From positions 1,208,635-1,270,634 of the forward strand of contig RPFO01000744.1 of assembly GCA_009746045.1 (NCBI GenBank): a stretch of 62,000 nucleotides of DNA, written 5' to 3'. How positions within the stretch are numbered: the stretch's first letter is position 1; every line of letters starts with the position of its first letter. This document shows positions 1 through 10,352 of this stretch, piece after piece. Below the pieces are notes generated by a model, which searched no databases, had not been told where the DNA came from, and was given only the letters and a program-made list of their open reading frames with translations. The stretch comes from Mesostigma viride (Eukaryota; Streptophyta; Mesostigmatophyceae; Mesostigmatales; Mesostigmataceae). A program made the position numbers and the translations under genes.

Positions 1-1500
1 GCAGTGAACCGCAGGACGGAACATTATTGGTAAAATGGTGGGCTTCGGGTGTAAAGGATCACAACATGAGCGGAAGGCTCTAGTAGAAGTCATACAATCC
101 TTGATCTAGGCATCCACTTCTTGGCAGGCACGGCGATGGGAATAATCTTGTAATTAAGATTATAAAGAAGCTCTTCTGTGTCTATCCTCATCACATTTGA
201 ACAGTCTATTGCAGAATTGCTGCAGTACTGATAGTATTTACACAATTCCGCAAAGAATAATCGGCAATAGCACAGTTCTTTTAAAGCGCACATTGCGGCG
301 CTTGCTGCTGTGGCGCAGCAAGATTTAATGTATCTGATCTTTGATATGGATATTATTCTATTCAAAACAGCTGCGGGCATTCCATTTATAACAGTACAAT
401 ATTTCTGCCAAGCATTGACGTAAGTAAAAAGAATGGAACTTCTGGAATCAGCGCAGACGGCTTGTGTATCCACGGTGAACGGCATGAGCGAGTACGTGAT
501 TATGCACACATATTGCATGCAACATGAGATATTGCAGGTAAAGCCTGAAATTATGAAATGTGCAAGGCTCTGCAGGCTACAATAACACTAGGACAAACAA
601 CAGCGCCATTAGCATGAGCAACAGTAAAAATAAATAAATAAATACGTGTGCTAAATTACCGACCTTCAGCCGTTTCATTCCAGGATTAATGTCCGTAGTC
701 TTTGCAGACTTCCAGGTCGCGGCGACGTCGCACGTCGTACGCGAAGCCACTGTTACGTATACAGTACGAGCCCTTGGTCAGGCTGTCGCGCCCGCCGCCG
801 GCTTGAAATGAAGACGACCGGATGAAAGGAAAATTCCGGGCGCGGACCTGGCCGGACCGTCGAGCCTGCAGCTCAGTGGCAGTCGTCAACCAGCTCGCCA
901 GTTTGCGTGTGTCGAGGCTTCGGAAAAATATGAAGGCACATATTTATCGATCGGCGCCTGATCGTCATATGCATCACGACTGTCATCAACGGTGCAGTCT
1001 GCACCAGCTGTGAAGCGACGTCCGCGGTACCGGACGTGCGCTGCAGCCAGCTGATGATCACTAGAACCGACCGACCGCGACGTTGTAGATGATATATGAT
1101 CCTGCAGCGACTAGTACTACTTCCTTAACCTTTTTTAAGTTGGCCGGCCGGCTATTAGGGATGAATAATTAGTTAGTGGCGCGGTCGGCGCTTGCTGCAG
1201 GTATGCCGGCGCCCGTGAGCGACGTGATGTATTCATATTGCCGGCCGGGGAGGCAAATATTATCAATATTAATAATGGTAAAATCCCCTAAAAGGATAGT
1301 AGTATCTAAATTTGTACCCGATCGCGACAATGCACGTCAGAGGAATCAGAATTCCTGTTTGGAGTGAGACGTCCGACTAGTACGCACTCGGCTCCCGCAA
1401 AACCCATTTGATGTGGGTGCCGCTAGTTCCGCGAACGTCCTGCAGGTATCAGTATGCGTGTCCTTCGCAATGTCGGATAAAAGGCAAATGGCAGCTTGCG
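1..1500. other. Left flank, no supported gene
   Basis: No recognisable gene, RNA or transposon end is seen here. The longest minus-strand open frame (90-518, 142 codons) has low-complexity, non-family-like content and I do not call it coding. The stretch is AT/GC-mixed host or old repeat DNA on the left of the nested block. Confidence 0.4.
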
Positions 1501-1523
1501 CGGGCACATGACTGTATACCACG

Positions 1524-1553
1524 ATGAGTTGAGTTTATTACCGCGCCGGTTGT
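1524..1553 (-). repeat. SINE/LINE-like 3' end, copy 1
   Basis: On the minus strand this reads CCGGCGCGG followed by TAATAAACTCAACTC. The same 3' block (CCGGCGCGGGAATAAACTC plus an AACTC-type tail) recurs at 2424-2455, 2698-2725 and 3078-3110. A conserved 3' block with a short tandem tail is typical of SINEs and RTE-like LINEs. The 5' extent is not resolved. Confidence 0.5.
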
Positions 1554-1766
1554 CCGACAGGCACGCGCGCACACGTGGACGGTGTTGTGAAATTGCTGTA
1601 GACGTACACGTAGTTGTCATGTCGATACACACAGGATCCTCGACAGTTGGCAAGAATTCAGGGAAAGCGGCACCGAGCATGTGCGCCTTAAGACCTTTTA
1701 GGTCGAGTTGAATTTACGTTTGTATTCCGAAGTGCGGCTTTGGGCTGATTGTCGTCCACGTTATCT

Positions 1767-1964
1767 GGCGGAGCCAATTTTCGGAAGAACCGTTAGAACC
1801 GTTAGGTTCGCCAGAATTGGCGAAGCTTATAAGGCCGTACACGTGAGAAAACATAGGAATAGGGGATGAAAATCCGTCAATCCATCCATCCATACATACA
1901 TCCACCGAATTTGTCCCGAATTTGCAAGCATAAGGGTGAGGTTCTTCCGAAAATTGGCTCCGCC
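1767..1964. mobile_element. Small inverted-repeat element (MITE-like), 198 bp
   Basis: A perfect 25-bp inverted repeat at 1767-1791 and 1940-1964 begins GGCGGAGCCAATTTTCGG and encloses about 150 bp with no coding content. Size and structure fit a MITE or foldback element. No clear target-site duplication is visible, so the exact boundaries are uncertain. Confidence 0.6.
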
Positions 1965-2423
1965 GTAGAGTTTCAACGGGCAAGTTGCAAACACGCACGT
2001 TACTTGATAGTCACTCACGCCGGGTAGATGATTCGCTACTCCCACTCAGCCTATCGGGTGAACCCAGGTCTTCTCGATTCCCATCGAATCGCATTCGTTG
2101 GGGTGCAGATCAAGACAGAATTCACTGGGCTTTCAACTCAGCTGGTGCCATGCAAGATCAGGATCTCAAGGGTGACTTCCCGTACTTCGGTGAAGGCAAG
2201 GTACAGCTGGAGCGCAATCTGGCTATGACCGGCGTGGGATCTAATTGACTGACTGACTGACAGCTGGAGGATTTTCCTTGTTCATGGGTCTCCCCCGTGT
2301 GCGCATTCCATTATTACTGATGGTGCCAAAGATACGGGAATCATAAGAAGTGAAGAATGCCTGCAAGTATCGGATTGAACGACGATACTGTAAAATCCGG
2401 TTATTAACCCTGTCAAACCACCG

Positions 2424-2455
2424 GCGCGGGAATAAACTCAACTAAACTCAACTGT
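2424..2455 (+). repeat. SINE/LINE-like 3' end, copy 2
   Basis: Plus-strand copy of the CCGGCGCGGGAATAAACTC block, followed by an AACTAAACTCAACT tail. Family as described at 1524-1553. Confidence 0.5.
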
Positions 2456-2697
2456 CAATCCGGCGGGCACTGCTGACAAGAGGAGAATTTTTCCGGCCAC
2501 AAGTTGGCCGGCATTTTCGTTGACGTACACATAACTCCGGATCCAACAACAACAACAACTCGCCACGCCTTGGTGAATAACAGTTTCGACAGGGTTTCGA
2601 CACTATTAATCGGTTATCAATTAAAAAAAAATTCCTTTTAAAAGATTACATGTTTAGGGAACAACAACCTCGCTGTTTCAGTGAGGCTGTTTCAGTG

Positions 2698-2725
2698 AGT
2701 TGAGTTGAGTTTATTCCCGCGCCGG
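2698..2725 (-). repeat. SINE/LINE-like 3' end, copy 3
   Basis: Minus-strand copy of the same 3' block with an AACTCAACTC tail. It faces copy 2 across about 240 bp, so together they could also be read as a larger inverted repeat. Confidence 0.5.
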
Positions 2726-2954
2726 TGAACCGGATCTACTATTTCAGTGAGGGTGTTTCTGATGATGCAGCAACCGTCCACGTCACAGTACCCTAGCAGC
2801 ATCCGATACAATTCGAGATACTAAATATATTTTTGCTAATATTTGATTGGTTGCTTGCATTCTGATGTAAGTTCTTATGATGTATAAATATATTCCGTCC
2901 CTGAATCAGAGATCCTCGGCCATTACACTCTCTGCTGCTCATGTGCGGCTCCAA

Positions 2955-3110
2955 CTGTTGTTGTTATTGTTGGGTCCCACGCCGCAGATGTGCGGCAGAG
3001 ATTCTATAGCGGCCGAGGGCCGGATATATCGGTTGTACTATCGAGGTACTTTGACGTGTACGGGTATCCTGTCGGACCGCCGGCGCGGGAACAAACTCAA
3101 CTTAACTCAA
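2955..3110 (+). repeat. SINE-like element, copy 4
   Basis: The plus strand ends in CCGGCGCGGGAACAAACTC plus an AACTTAACTC-type tail at 3078-3110. Upstream is a block around 2968-2995 (TCCCACGCCGCAGATGTGCG). A related CCCACGCCGCACATG string recurs at 3127-3141. No Pol III boxes could be confirmed by eye, so SINE is an inference. Confidence 0.4.
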
Positions 3111-3841
3111 TAAAGTTAGTTGAATCCCACGCCGCACATGGGCAGAAGGGAATCCAAGGTATCTAGCGGAACCGCAGACAATCCAAGATACGGAATAGCA
3201 AGCTAGAAGGCCCCAGAGATCGAGGCTGAGCCAGACTCGTCGTGATAAAAAACGGGATCATGCCCACACTGTACCGTACCAATCCACAAATTTTGGATAA
3301 ATAAAAATTGGGCTGGAAAAAAAATTAACTGGACTAGTGGATATGGTGGATCGACAGTCGACAATGCCGATTGGCGGGCGCCCGCCCGCGCCCGTTTCAA
3401 ACGCCCGTAAACAAAGAAGCCGGGAATTTGTGACGTGACAGTTGTCAGTTATTGGGGGAGTTAGCAAGTCCGGGGAGGACAGGGAACGGTGCGGAAGGGA
3501 AGACGCGGGATCAAACGCCCAAACGCCGGAAGGGAAAGAAAGTCAAGGATGTTCCCGGCCCGCGAAATCTTTGTACGTGACCAAGCTACCTTCTTATATC
3601 AAGCGACAGCGGCGCTGTCTAATTAGAATTTTCACATGTATACAAATTATCTATTGATTAATTAATTTTAATACAAATCATGGCATGGCGGCGATGAGTA
3701 ATGAGGGACAGTTTGTCTGGGAAGCCGGAGCTGCCAGACGTCGGTAATAGTGGGCGCGCGCGGTGCACGTCAGTGTAGTTATATATACTCTTCATGCATG
3801 CATGCTGCGCCCGCGGTTTGCGCACGATTGCCTAATTAATT
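3111..3841. other. Left flank, no supported gene
   Basis: No gene or complete element is recognised. The last bases before the gypsy LTR are AT-rich (CCTAATTAATT) and end in the target-site duplication GCTGC. Confidence 0.4.
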
Positions 3842-3846
3842 GCTGC
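3842..3846. repeat. Target-site duplication GCTGC, left of gypsy
   Basis: The 5-bp GCTGC directly before the LTR is repeated directly after the distal LTR at 51016-51020. A 5-bp duplication is usual for Ty3/gypsy integrases. It shows that the two LTRs, 46 kb apart, belong to one insertion. Confidence 0.85.
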
Positions 3847-4533
3847 TGTTACGTCCCGAGCCGGACGGTGCGAAAGATCTTATAATCTAGTATAATGTGC
3901 AGTTTAATGAGCCGGCATAGCCGCGCATCCGCGTACCGCGATAGCAAGCAAAGATCGCAGTAAATTGACTAACTGAGCAGCGGTTTATCCTCAGCTCTAG
4001 AGGCCTTATAGCATGATTAATTAATCTAGCTATATAACGTACACGGCATGTCATGAGGCAAATGACATCCGGATTAGCGGTGCCCCTTGGTCTGAGAGGG
4101 TCGTCAACACTCGTTTCATTAATCATCAAACCAAAGAGAGAGAGTCCATCGTCCACAGACCAATTTCACCTAGCTGCGCTACCAAGCTGGCAAGTTGGTG
4201 TGCAGGCGCGCCGACGTGCGCGCCGATCTTCCAAATACTGCCGTCAAGCCCCAATCATAGGTCCTGTATGACGTCTAGGGCCGGCCCGGCCCCTAGAAGA
4301 TCTCGTACTTCTGGCTAGGCCCAAAATAACTGGTCCGAAACACACAAAGTACCAAATAAACACACAAAGTCCCGAACTTAGGACAAATTCCCAAATAAGT
4401 CCCGAATTGAGTCCTATAGTCCGGCGGACTATGAAAGCGAGCTATCGAAAGTCCCAAACGAATAACAAATGACTTTCGACTTATTTATTGAAGGCATTGT
4501 TACGCGGCCCATACAAAGGTCTGGGCCGTAACA
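3847..4533 (-). repeat. Gypsy 3' LTR
   Basis: The 687-bp terminal repeat has TGTTACG...CGTAACA ends. It is collinear with the 667-bp LTR at 50349-51015. The 20-bp length difference comes entirely from six extra blocks of 3-4 nt in this copy. A polypurine tract adjoins its inner edge. Confidence 0.9.
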
Positions 4534-4547
4534 CTCCTCCCTTCCCC
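4534..4547 (-). other. Polypurine tract of the gypsy element
   Basis: Read on the minus strand, GGGGAAGGGAGGAG lies directly against the 3' LTR. This is the expected position and composition of the plus-strand primer in LTR retrotransposons, and it fixes the element's orientation. Confidence 0.8.
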
Positions 4548-4867
4548 AGGGGACGATAGCTATATCGTCCAGGCTTGGGGCGCACGCAACAAGACAATTA
4601 ACACAAACAAAAAAAAAAAAAAGAAGAAGAAGCTCTTGCAAGCAAAACAAGCAACACACAAAAGCGACAATTGCCCAGGCTGGGCAGTCAGCTATAGAGA
4701 ACAATAGTACAAAATCGGCCATGGGGATACTATGTCCCAACCCCTGTTCGCCAGCGGGTTAGTAAAGCCAACTCTCCCCGGCGTTGCCACACAAGGACAA
4801 TTCCTTGATAGCCGATGGGATGCTGTCGCCATCCCGTTGCAATCCATCCATGAGGAGGTCGCGACCC
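4548..4867 (-). other. Gypsy 3' untranslated segment
   Basis: This lies between the stop of ORF3 (4868-4870) and the polypurine tract. It contains a 13-nt plus-strand A run around 4610 followed by AAG repeats. No gene is seen. Confidence 0.5.
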
Positions 4868-5039
4868 TCACATTCCTCCAATGCTGGGGCCCACCCCTCC
4901 CGACGGCGCCTTCCGTTGACGATACTCGTGGAGTACCTGGCGACCCTGCTCACCAATTTCCTCGAGGATCTTCCCGGGGTTAGCGAGGTGATCCGCATTG
5001 TATGCAAGCTGGTATTCGTTCACGTTGGTGCGCGTTTGA
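4868..5039 (-). pseudogene. Gypsy ORF3, C-terminal part
   Basis: This minus-strand open frame continues ORF3 from 39344 across the H1 insertion. Joining at a single TTGA keeps the frame. The part past the junction includes NVNEYQLAYNADHL and KILEEIGEQGRQVLHEYRQR, an amphipathic, probably helical segment, and ends at a TGA at 4870-4868. It lies just upstream of the 3' UTR and polypurine tract, so it is the 3'-most coding sequence of the element. No family is recognised. Confidence 0.65.
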
Positions 5040-5122
5040 GGGGTCCGGACGGACCTGCCCCCCCCAAAATTGAATACACATGTTTTGCACTCAATACCCA
5101 TGCTGGCAATGCAAATGATGAT

Positions 5123-5842
5123 TAAATTAAATTAAATTAAATTATAACATGCCTCCGTGGGAAGGTCATGTAGCACATATTTCATGATGGATGGGAAGCC
5201 GCGTGATCGAACTATCCTAACTCTATCTAGAAAATCCTAACTGCACTACTCATCAAAACGCCTCCTCCGCTTGGGGGGAGGTGGCTTGCCCACAGGGTCG
5301 GGCGTGTGCGCCTTGACAATCTTCTTCCACCGCGTCTTGTCCTGCATGGCAGTCCAAAGACGGGAGAGAGAGTGGATGCGGTGCTCAAACTGGGCTGGGA
5401 CCACTAGGTCGTCCAGCAACATCTGAACGTAGTTCGTGACAGGTTTCCCTACCCTTTTGGGAATGTCCTTGCCTCCTTGGGGCCAGGCCAGGTCAGAATG
5501 TGCCGCCCTGGCTGTCCAAGCCGCTGGGGGCCGGCCAGACCGAGGGTGGTGTCGACCTGGCTGGTGCGTGCAAGGTGTCCTACAAATGCTATCCTACGCT
5601 GCCTAATCTCGTCCGAAACACGGGGCATGCCATGATACAAAGACTCTGATGACGGACGCTCGGAAAAACCTACATTAAGGACCTGCCGAAGCATCCTGTA
5701 AACTGTGCCGTCGAGCCGAGCTGCCAGTTTGGGTGGGAGGGTCCACGCCTCGGCGCCATACGTGAGCACCGTGAGGACGAGGACCTTGAAGAGCATGCGC
5801 TTGCGGTGCCCGTTAAGGCCCTTCGAGCGCCAGTAGGGTGTG
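5123..5842 (-). mobile_element. 5'-truncated RTE-like LINE insertion
   Basis: The minus-strand fragment encodes only the end of a LINE ORF and ends in a (TAAAT)n tail at 5123-5142, flanked by a 10-bp target-site duplication. A 3' UTR block (CATGTAGCACATAT at 5168-5181) is shared with the full-length LINE's 3' UTR near 14133, so both belong to one family. Truncation at the 5' end is the normal result of incomplete target-primed reverse transcription. Confidence 0.85.
5246..5842 (-). pseudogene. LINE ORF C-terminal fragment
   Basis: The frame shows the end-of-RT motif LTVLTYGAEAWTL and the C-terminal pattern RQRRIAFVGHLART, both typical of RTE-type LINE proteins. Near 5460 the frame shifts. 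The new frame continues through DLVVPAQFEHRIHSLSRLW and DKTRWKKIVK to a basic tail and a stop near 5246. It aligns with 14259-14712 of the full-length LINE. The fragment lacks the endonuclease and RT core and cannot be functional. Confidence 0.8.
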
Positions 5843-5852
5843 AAATGATGAT

Positions 5853-8800
5853 GATGGGGGACCATAAATATGACCCTTGGGCATGCATCCCACTACTTGT
5901 TGAGTTCAAGGCCCATCACAATTTGTACATGTGCAGGGAGCTTAATCTGGCAAGGACACCCCCTAAAAGCACGGATTGCCTAGGACAACCCCCCCACACT
6001 TGTGTACCAAACACCATAAAAAGTTCAAATCCCCACCCAGACCAAAGAATGGAGCTAATTTGCAGCACCAAAATCGCACGTCTGGGCATACTTATGCAGT
6101 TTACCGAAAAATACGTCTTTTTTGTGACTAAAAAAAAAAAATCAAATCAAATACGCATGGGTTGGGCCCAGGGAGATAGAAATAACTTCCACAGGGTGGG
6201 AATATCAATGGCACCAATTTTCAGCTCATTCTGACCACGTATGTGAACTGCACACACTTATGTATTTTTAAAAAAAAATGCTCAAAAATACGGTTGTAAG
6301 ACACATGGCCACACCACTCACACCCTTGCCCACCACAGTGTGGGCCAAACAAGGTGCCAGCAAGTTATTTATCATGCAAACTATCTTGGAAGATCAAAAT
6401 TCAGGTCATTCTGAGCTAGACTGATGGCATAAACTAGTGTCCTCAACTGCCACCCCTCAACCCTAGTATAGACTGGCATGAGCTCAAACATAACCCTTTT
6501 CATCACCTGCCCACCACAAATCATCAGAATCCTAACATAGACGGCTGCCAATTGAGTTATACAAACAGCCACCAAATGCAGGATCAAGCTGAGCATGAGC
6601 CTTGAGTACTAGAGAGGTCATTCATAGCATGCAGCACCACACTATGGTAGCATAGTTGGCAATCTTCATTGGTAATAACAGAAATGTTTAGAGGCCCAAG
6701 CAACGTTCAATAGCAACAGAAACATGTGGGATTAGATGGGTGACTCGTACATGCTAGCCACACCCCACACCTCACCATGGTTGTAAACCATGCTCAACAA
6801 TAAGGTGCATAAACAGCATGCTCATATACACGTGCTATGCTGACTTAGAGTAGAGGATGATGCCTCAATCAACCAGCTGCCAATAATAACACAATGTTCT
6901 AACCCTGCAGGTTCACATCACCCCGTTCAAAAACCAACCAACAAAACAGAACTGTAAGCGCAAACACGAAATATACAGCAAAGCCATAAGAGAAATGGCT
7001 TGCAGCCATCCTCATAAGCATGGCTAGCATTCTTGAGAGCACATTGATTGTGATGCATAGTGGCTGTGATCCACAAATCTAAAGAGAACACACACGTAAG
7101 CATAGCTTACACATATACAAAGCATGGCCAGCAAGAGAAGTATAGCCACCTTGTTTCCCAGCACGTTGAGACGCACGGTTCATATGCTCGCCAGCTTGTT
7201 GCAACGGTCATGCCGCCCTCGAGGCATGCCGGGGTACGTGTTGAATATGCAATATAAGCACTCTGCCATCCAAATCCTTCTATATATCATTACATTAACG
7301 TAGCAGCTTACCTTGATATTACCCAAATCAATCCTAGACAGGATTTCAGAGCTTGCCGGCCACGCATAACGTAAGCGAATCGGTTGAAAGCTGCCGGAAA
7401 ACTAGAGACGTGCATGCAGCAAGCGGCGAACAAAACAACGCACCCTTCCAGGAAACCGTGCTGAAAGCTTAGAATTAAGGGATTTCTAAACGCAATAGAC
7501 TTCGGGGGTAACCACTGGATAATAGACGTACAATGGCATGCTATCTTTCCTGACAAGGCGCGCAAGAAATGCCAGCCACCCATGGACGGGTTGACAGCGC
7601 ATAAAGCAGGACCTGGCGTTTTCTTTCCGAAAATGACGAGGAAAAGTAATAAAATAAAAGGTTCACATTGAGGTGTTGCGCTGGATTAGGACAAATTGCG
7701 GAAGGCATCAGAAGTGTCCTAATAAATGAAATGTTGAAAAACGTGTTTTTTTTAACCAGGGGCATTGGCAAATAAGGTTTGGAATGGCTTTCACCATGTA
7801 ACTGTATCGGCAGTGGCAATTTACCGTAAAAATACCGTGTTTCAGTACCAAACGCTATAAACGTTGTCACCACTCGGTGATGACACAATATTCCCAAGGT
7901 ATTATACAACATGATACGGTATTCCCCAGGTATTATACAACAAGAATGGATCCACTGTGTGCCATTGTTTGGTCGAACACTATCTCATACGTGTGGTGTT
8001 GTCAATTCCGTGGCAGCGACCCTTAACCCTTCAACTGTCAAAACTCGAACCACGAGAACGGACTGAGTTTGGGTATCTTTGTGCGCCTGAGAGTAACTAG
8101 CCAAATAACATTTTCTGGCCCACCCTTGGAACCAAGCATGCTTTTATATCAAATAATGTTTGGGAAATTTGGTTGGTCGCATATCCATGCCCTACACCTG
8201 CTAAAAATAGCACCCCCCTCAGGGGGGTACAGTGCAAATGGGGTTGGAGACATATATAATGCATTATCGACCATTTACACAAATCAGTTGGCCCTGGCCT
8301 TTTAAAGGCAGTTTATTATAATCATAGACATGCCATCAATGCATTCAATACATGAAATGTCACAAAACTGTGAACGCTAGCTACAAAATGGCCAAAGCCA
8401 GCTGGCACCGTTATAACGGTGCCAGCTGGCAGGGGTATAAATGGTAGCATAACAACACAAAGCTTTATTCCAATTGGCATGAAACAACAAGGGATGCCCA
8501 AATGGGCATAATGCACCATACCCAGGTGATAAAACAAGAGACCATGCCATATAACACATGCCAACATGCCACAAGGGGCCAAAATGGCACTAGCGCGCGC
8601 GCGCGGCATATATTGCGCATGACTAGCCAAGGGTGTAGCTAACTGTCAATTAGGCTACCTGGCTGTATGCCAAACTACGGATCGCGCCTCTGGGTGCGCA
8701 GATACTGCCTCCTACGAGGCCCTGTCAGCTGGGTGCCAGCTGCCAGCGTGCGGGTCGTGCGGCCATTGGCCTCAGCCCACACGCGGCCAGCCGGGCTGCG

Positions 8801-10140
8801 GGCTGACAGGGGCTGCATGGCACGCTGGCGGCGGGCGTCGTCGTCGAGGCCAGCCACTGGTCCAGCGTGGAACCTGAGATAAGCCAGCATATAAGACACA
8901 AGACCATGTTTTAAAATAGGTGAAAGGCTCATTAATCAAGGCCTCAAGCGCGCGTCAAAGGGGTGGCAAGGAGCTGCATCACTAACCCACCCAATGAATG
9001 ACAAAACACCTCCACGTTCTTTGCAACAATAAAGAAAACAAAAGGAACAAGTTGGTAATGCTTCCATGCAAACAGGTATTGGGTATCTCCATGTTTGTCA
9101 CATGCAATGGATGCAAAATAAGAAGGTGGGCGTTGGCCAGCAAAACAAGAAGCCATGCCTAAAACTGGTCAGAAAAGAACTTTTCTCGGGCTGTTTGAGC
9201 CAGGAAAAGCATTGGGTAATCACCTTTACCATATTACTAACCAACACCAACCGTTATCACGCTATTTCCGTTGCAGCCTCAGCTAACAGCGACCAAACAT
9301 GGTCCAAAATCTGCTTGACCTGATGGTATTCCACAACCATGACAAGCCGATGCGTAGAGGGAGCAAAACAACAAAATGACAATCAAAAGCCCTCGATTAT
9401 AACCCTGATATTAGTTATAAACGATAACACAACCATATACGGTTAACGGAACACGCTAGGAGGCTAGAACGTACCAGGTCGGAACAGCAGATTACCTTTC
9501 CTGCGGGAGCCAGCACGCCCGATTCATGGACGTAGCCTCGAGCCTTTCCTGGCTGCCAGTTCTAGCAAATCTGGTTGGGAACAACGTCAAAGGTTTATCC
9601 ATGCGCAAATACCTCGAAAATCTCCGCCTAGCAACATGCAGCACTCGCACTGTCACCGCCTGGCCGCTAACATGAATTGCTGCGCCGACCAGCACCCCGA
9701 TGACCCATCTACGCATCTTCAAACGTTCCATGGCTAGGGATAAAACCTTTTTAGGACTAAAAAATCATGCCTACAAAATTTGAGTCCATTATGTCAAGCC
9801 ATTTTCTCGTACCAGTCAGTTGTGTGCACCGCCATAGCCGTGCGTGTCAATATTTTTCATGCACGTCGGTCCCGTTAGACCATGGTACCCCCCTAACTTT
9901 GCTCAAGCATATCTCCCTGGCCAGGTGTCCAAAGTACGGTCTGAATAGTGCCAGGCATAGCTTACGTCTAGATCTTTCGATCCCCCCAGGTTTGACCGTT
10001 AAATTATTATTGGCGCGGCGCCTGGTTCTGCCACAAACTCAGTCCGTTAGAGTGGCGCGAGTTCAACTGGCGCCACGAAAACGGACTCAGGGCCAGTCTA
10101 TACGGGATTTAACTTCGCGGAGTTAAAAGTGGCGGGAAAA
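5853..10140. other. H1 left subterminal region, no gene called
   Basis: About 4.3 kb of H1 DNA with no convincing ORF. Segments 5853-6240 and 7556-7650 are diverged but collinear with D1 (44216-44600 and 45545-45640), for example the CCATAAATATGA string. D elements are therefore shortened relatives of H1. A 34-bp perfect palindrome lies at 8397-8430. ORF 9492-9731 (-) is small and unsupported. Confidence 0.6.
8397..8430. repeat. 34-bp perfect palindrome
   Basis: The two 17-bp arms meet without spacer at TTA|TAA; each arm reads GCCAGCTGGCACCGTTA. It can form a cruciform or hairpin. Its role in H1 is unknown. It is not at an element terminus. Confidence 0.85.
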
Positions 10141-10352
10141 AATGGACGGTGAGATTGAGGGCCGGTTTTCATCCAACGGTGAAAAATAACTTCCGGTTTT
10201 AACTCACCGGAGATAAAAAATAACTCCAGACGGGCTTGGCCACCGACCCCTGTTTTTTTTTTTCCGGAGTTAAAAGTTAAAAAGGAATAATTGGCGGGAA
10301 AACCCTGGTGGTCGGGCTGCTACTGCCGACGTGAAGGCTGGTTGCCATAGCT
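10141..10352 (+). promoter_or_regulatory. Region upstream of the H1 transposase with repeated GGAGTTAAAA motifs
   Basis: The 200 bp before the transposase contain several copies of a GAGTTAAAA-type motif in both orientations (around 10118, 10202 and 10266). A TATTTAAAG box lies at 10396-10404. This could be a promoter or transposase-binding region. That reading is inference from spacing and repetition. Confidence 0.35.

Larger units (their letters stand above)
5113..5852. repeat. Target-site duplication pair around the truncated LINE
   Basis: AAATGATGAT occurs at 5113-5122 and 5843-5852, exactly bracketing the LINE fragment 5123-5842. Ten bases is a normal LINE target-site duplication. Confidence 0.8.

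Noticed and set aside
90-518. 142-codon minus ORF at the left edge
   Set aside because: No domain, no neighbour support and ordinary composition; likely chance.
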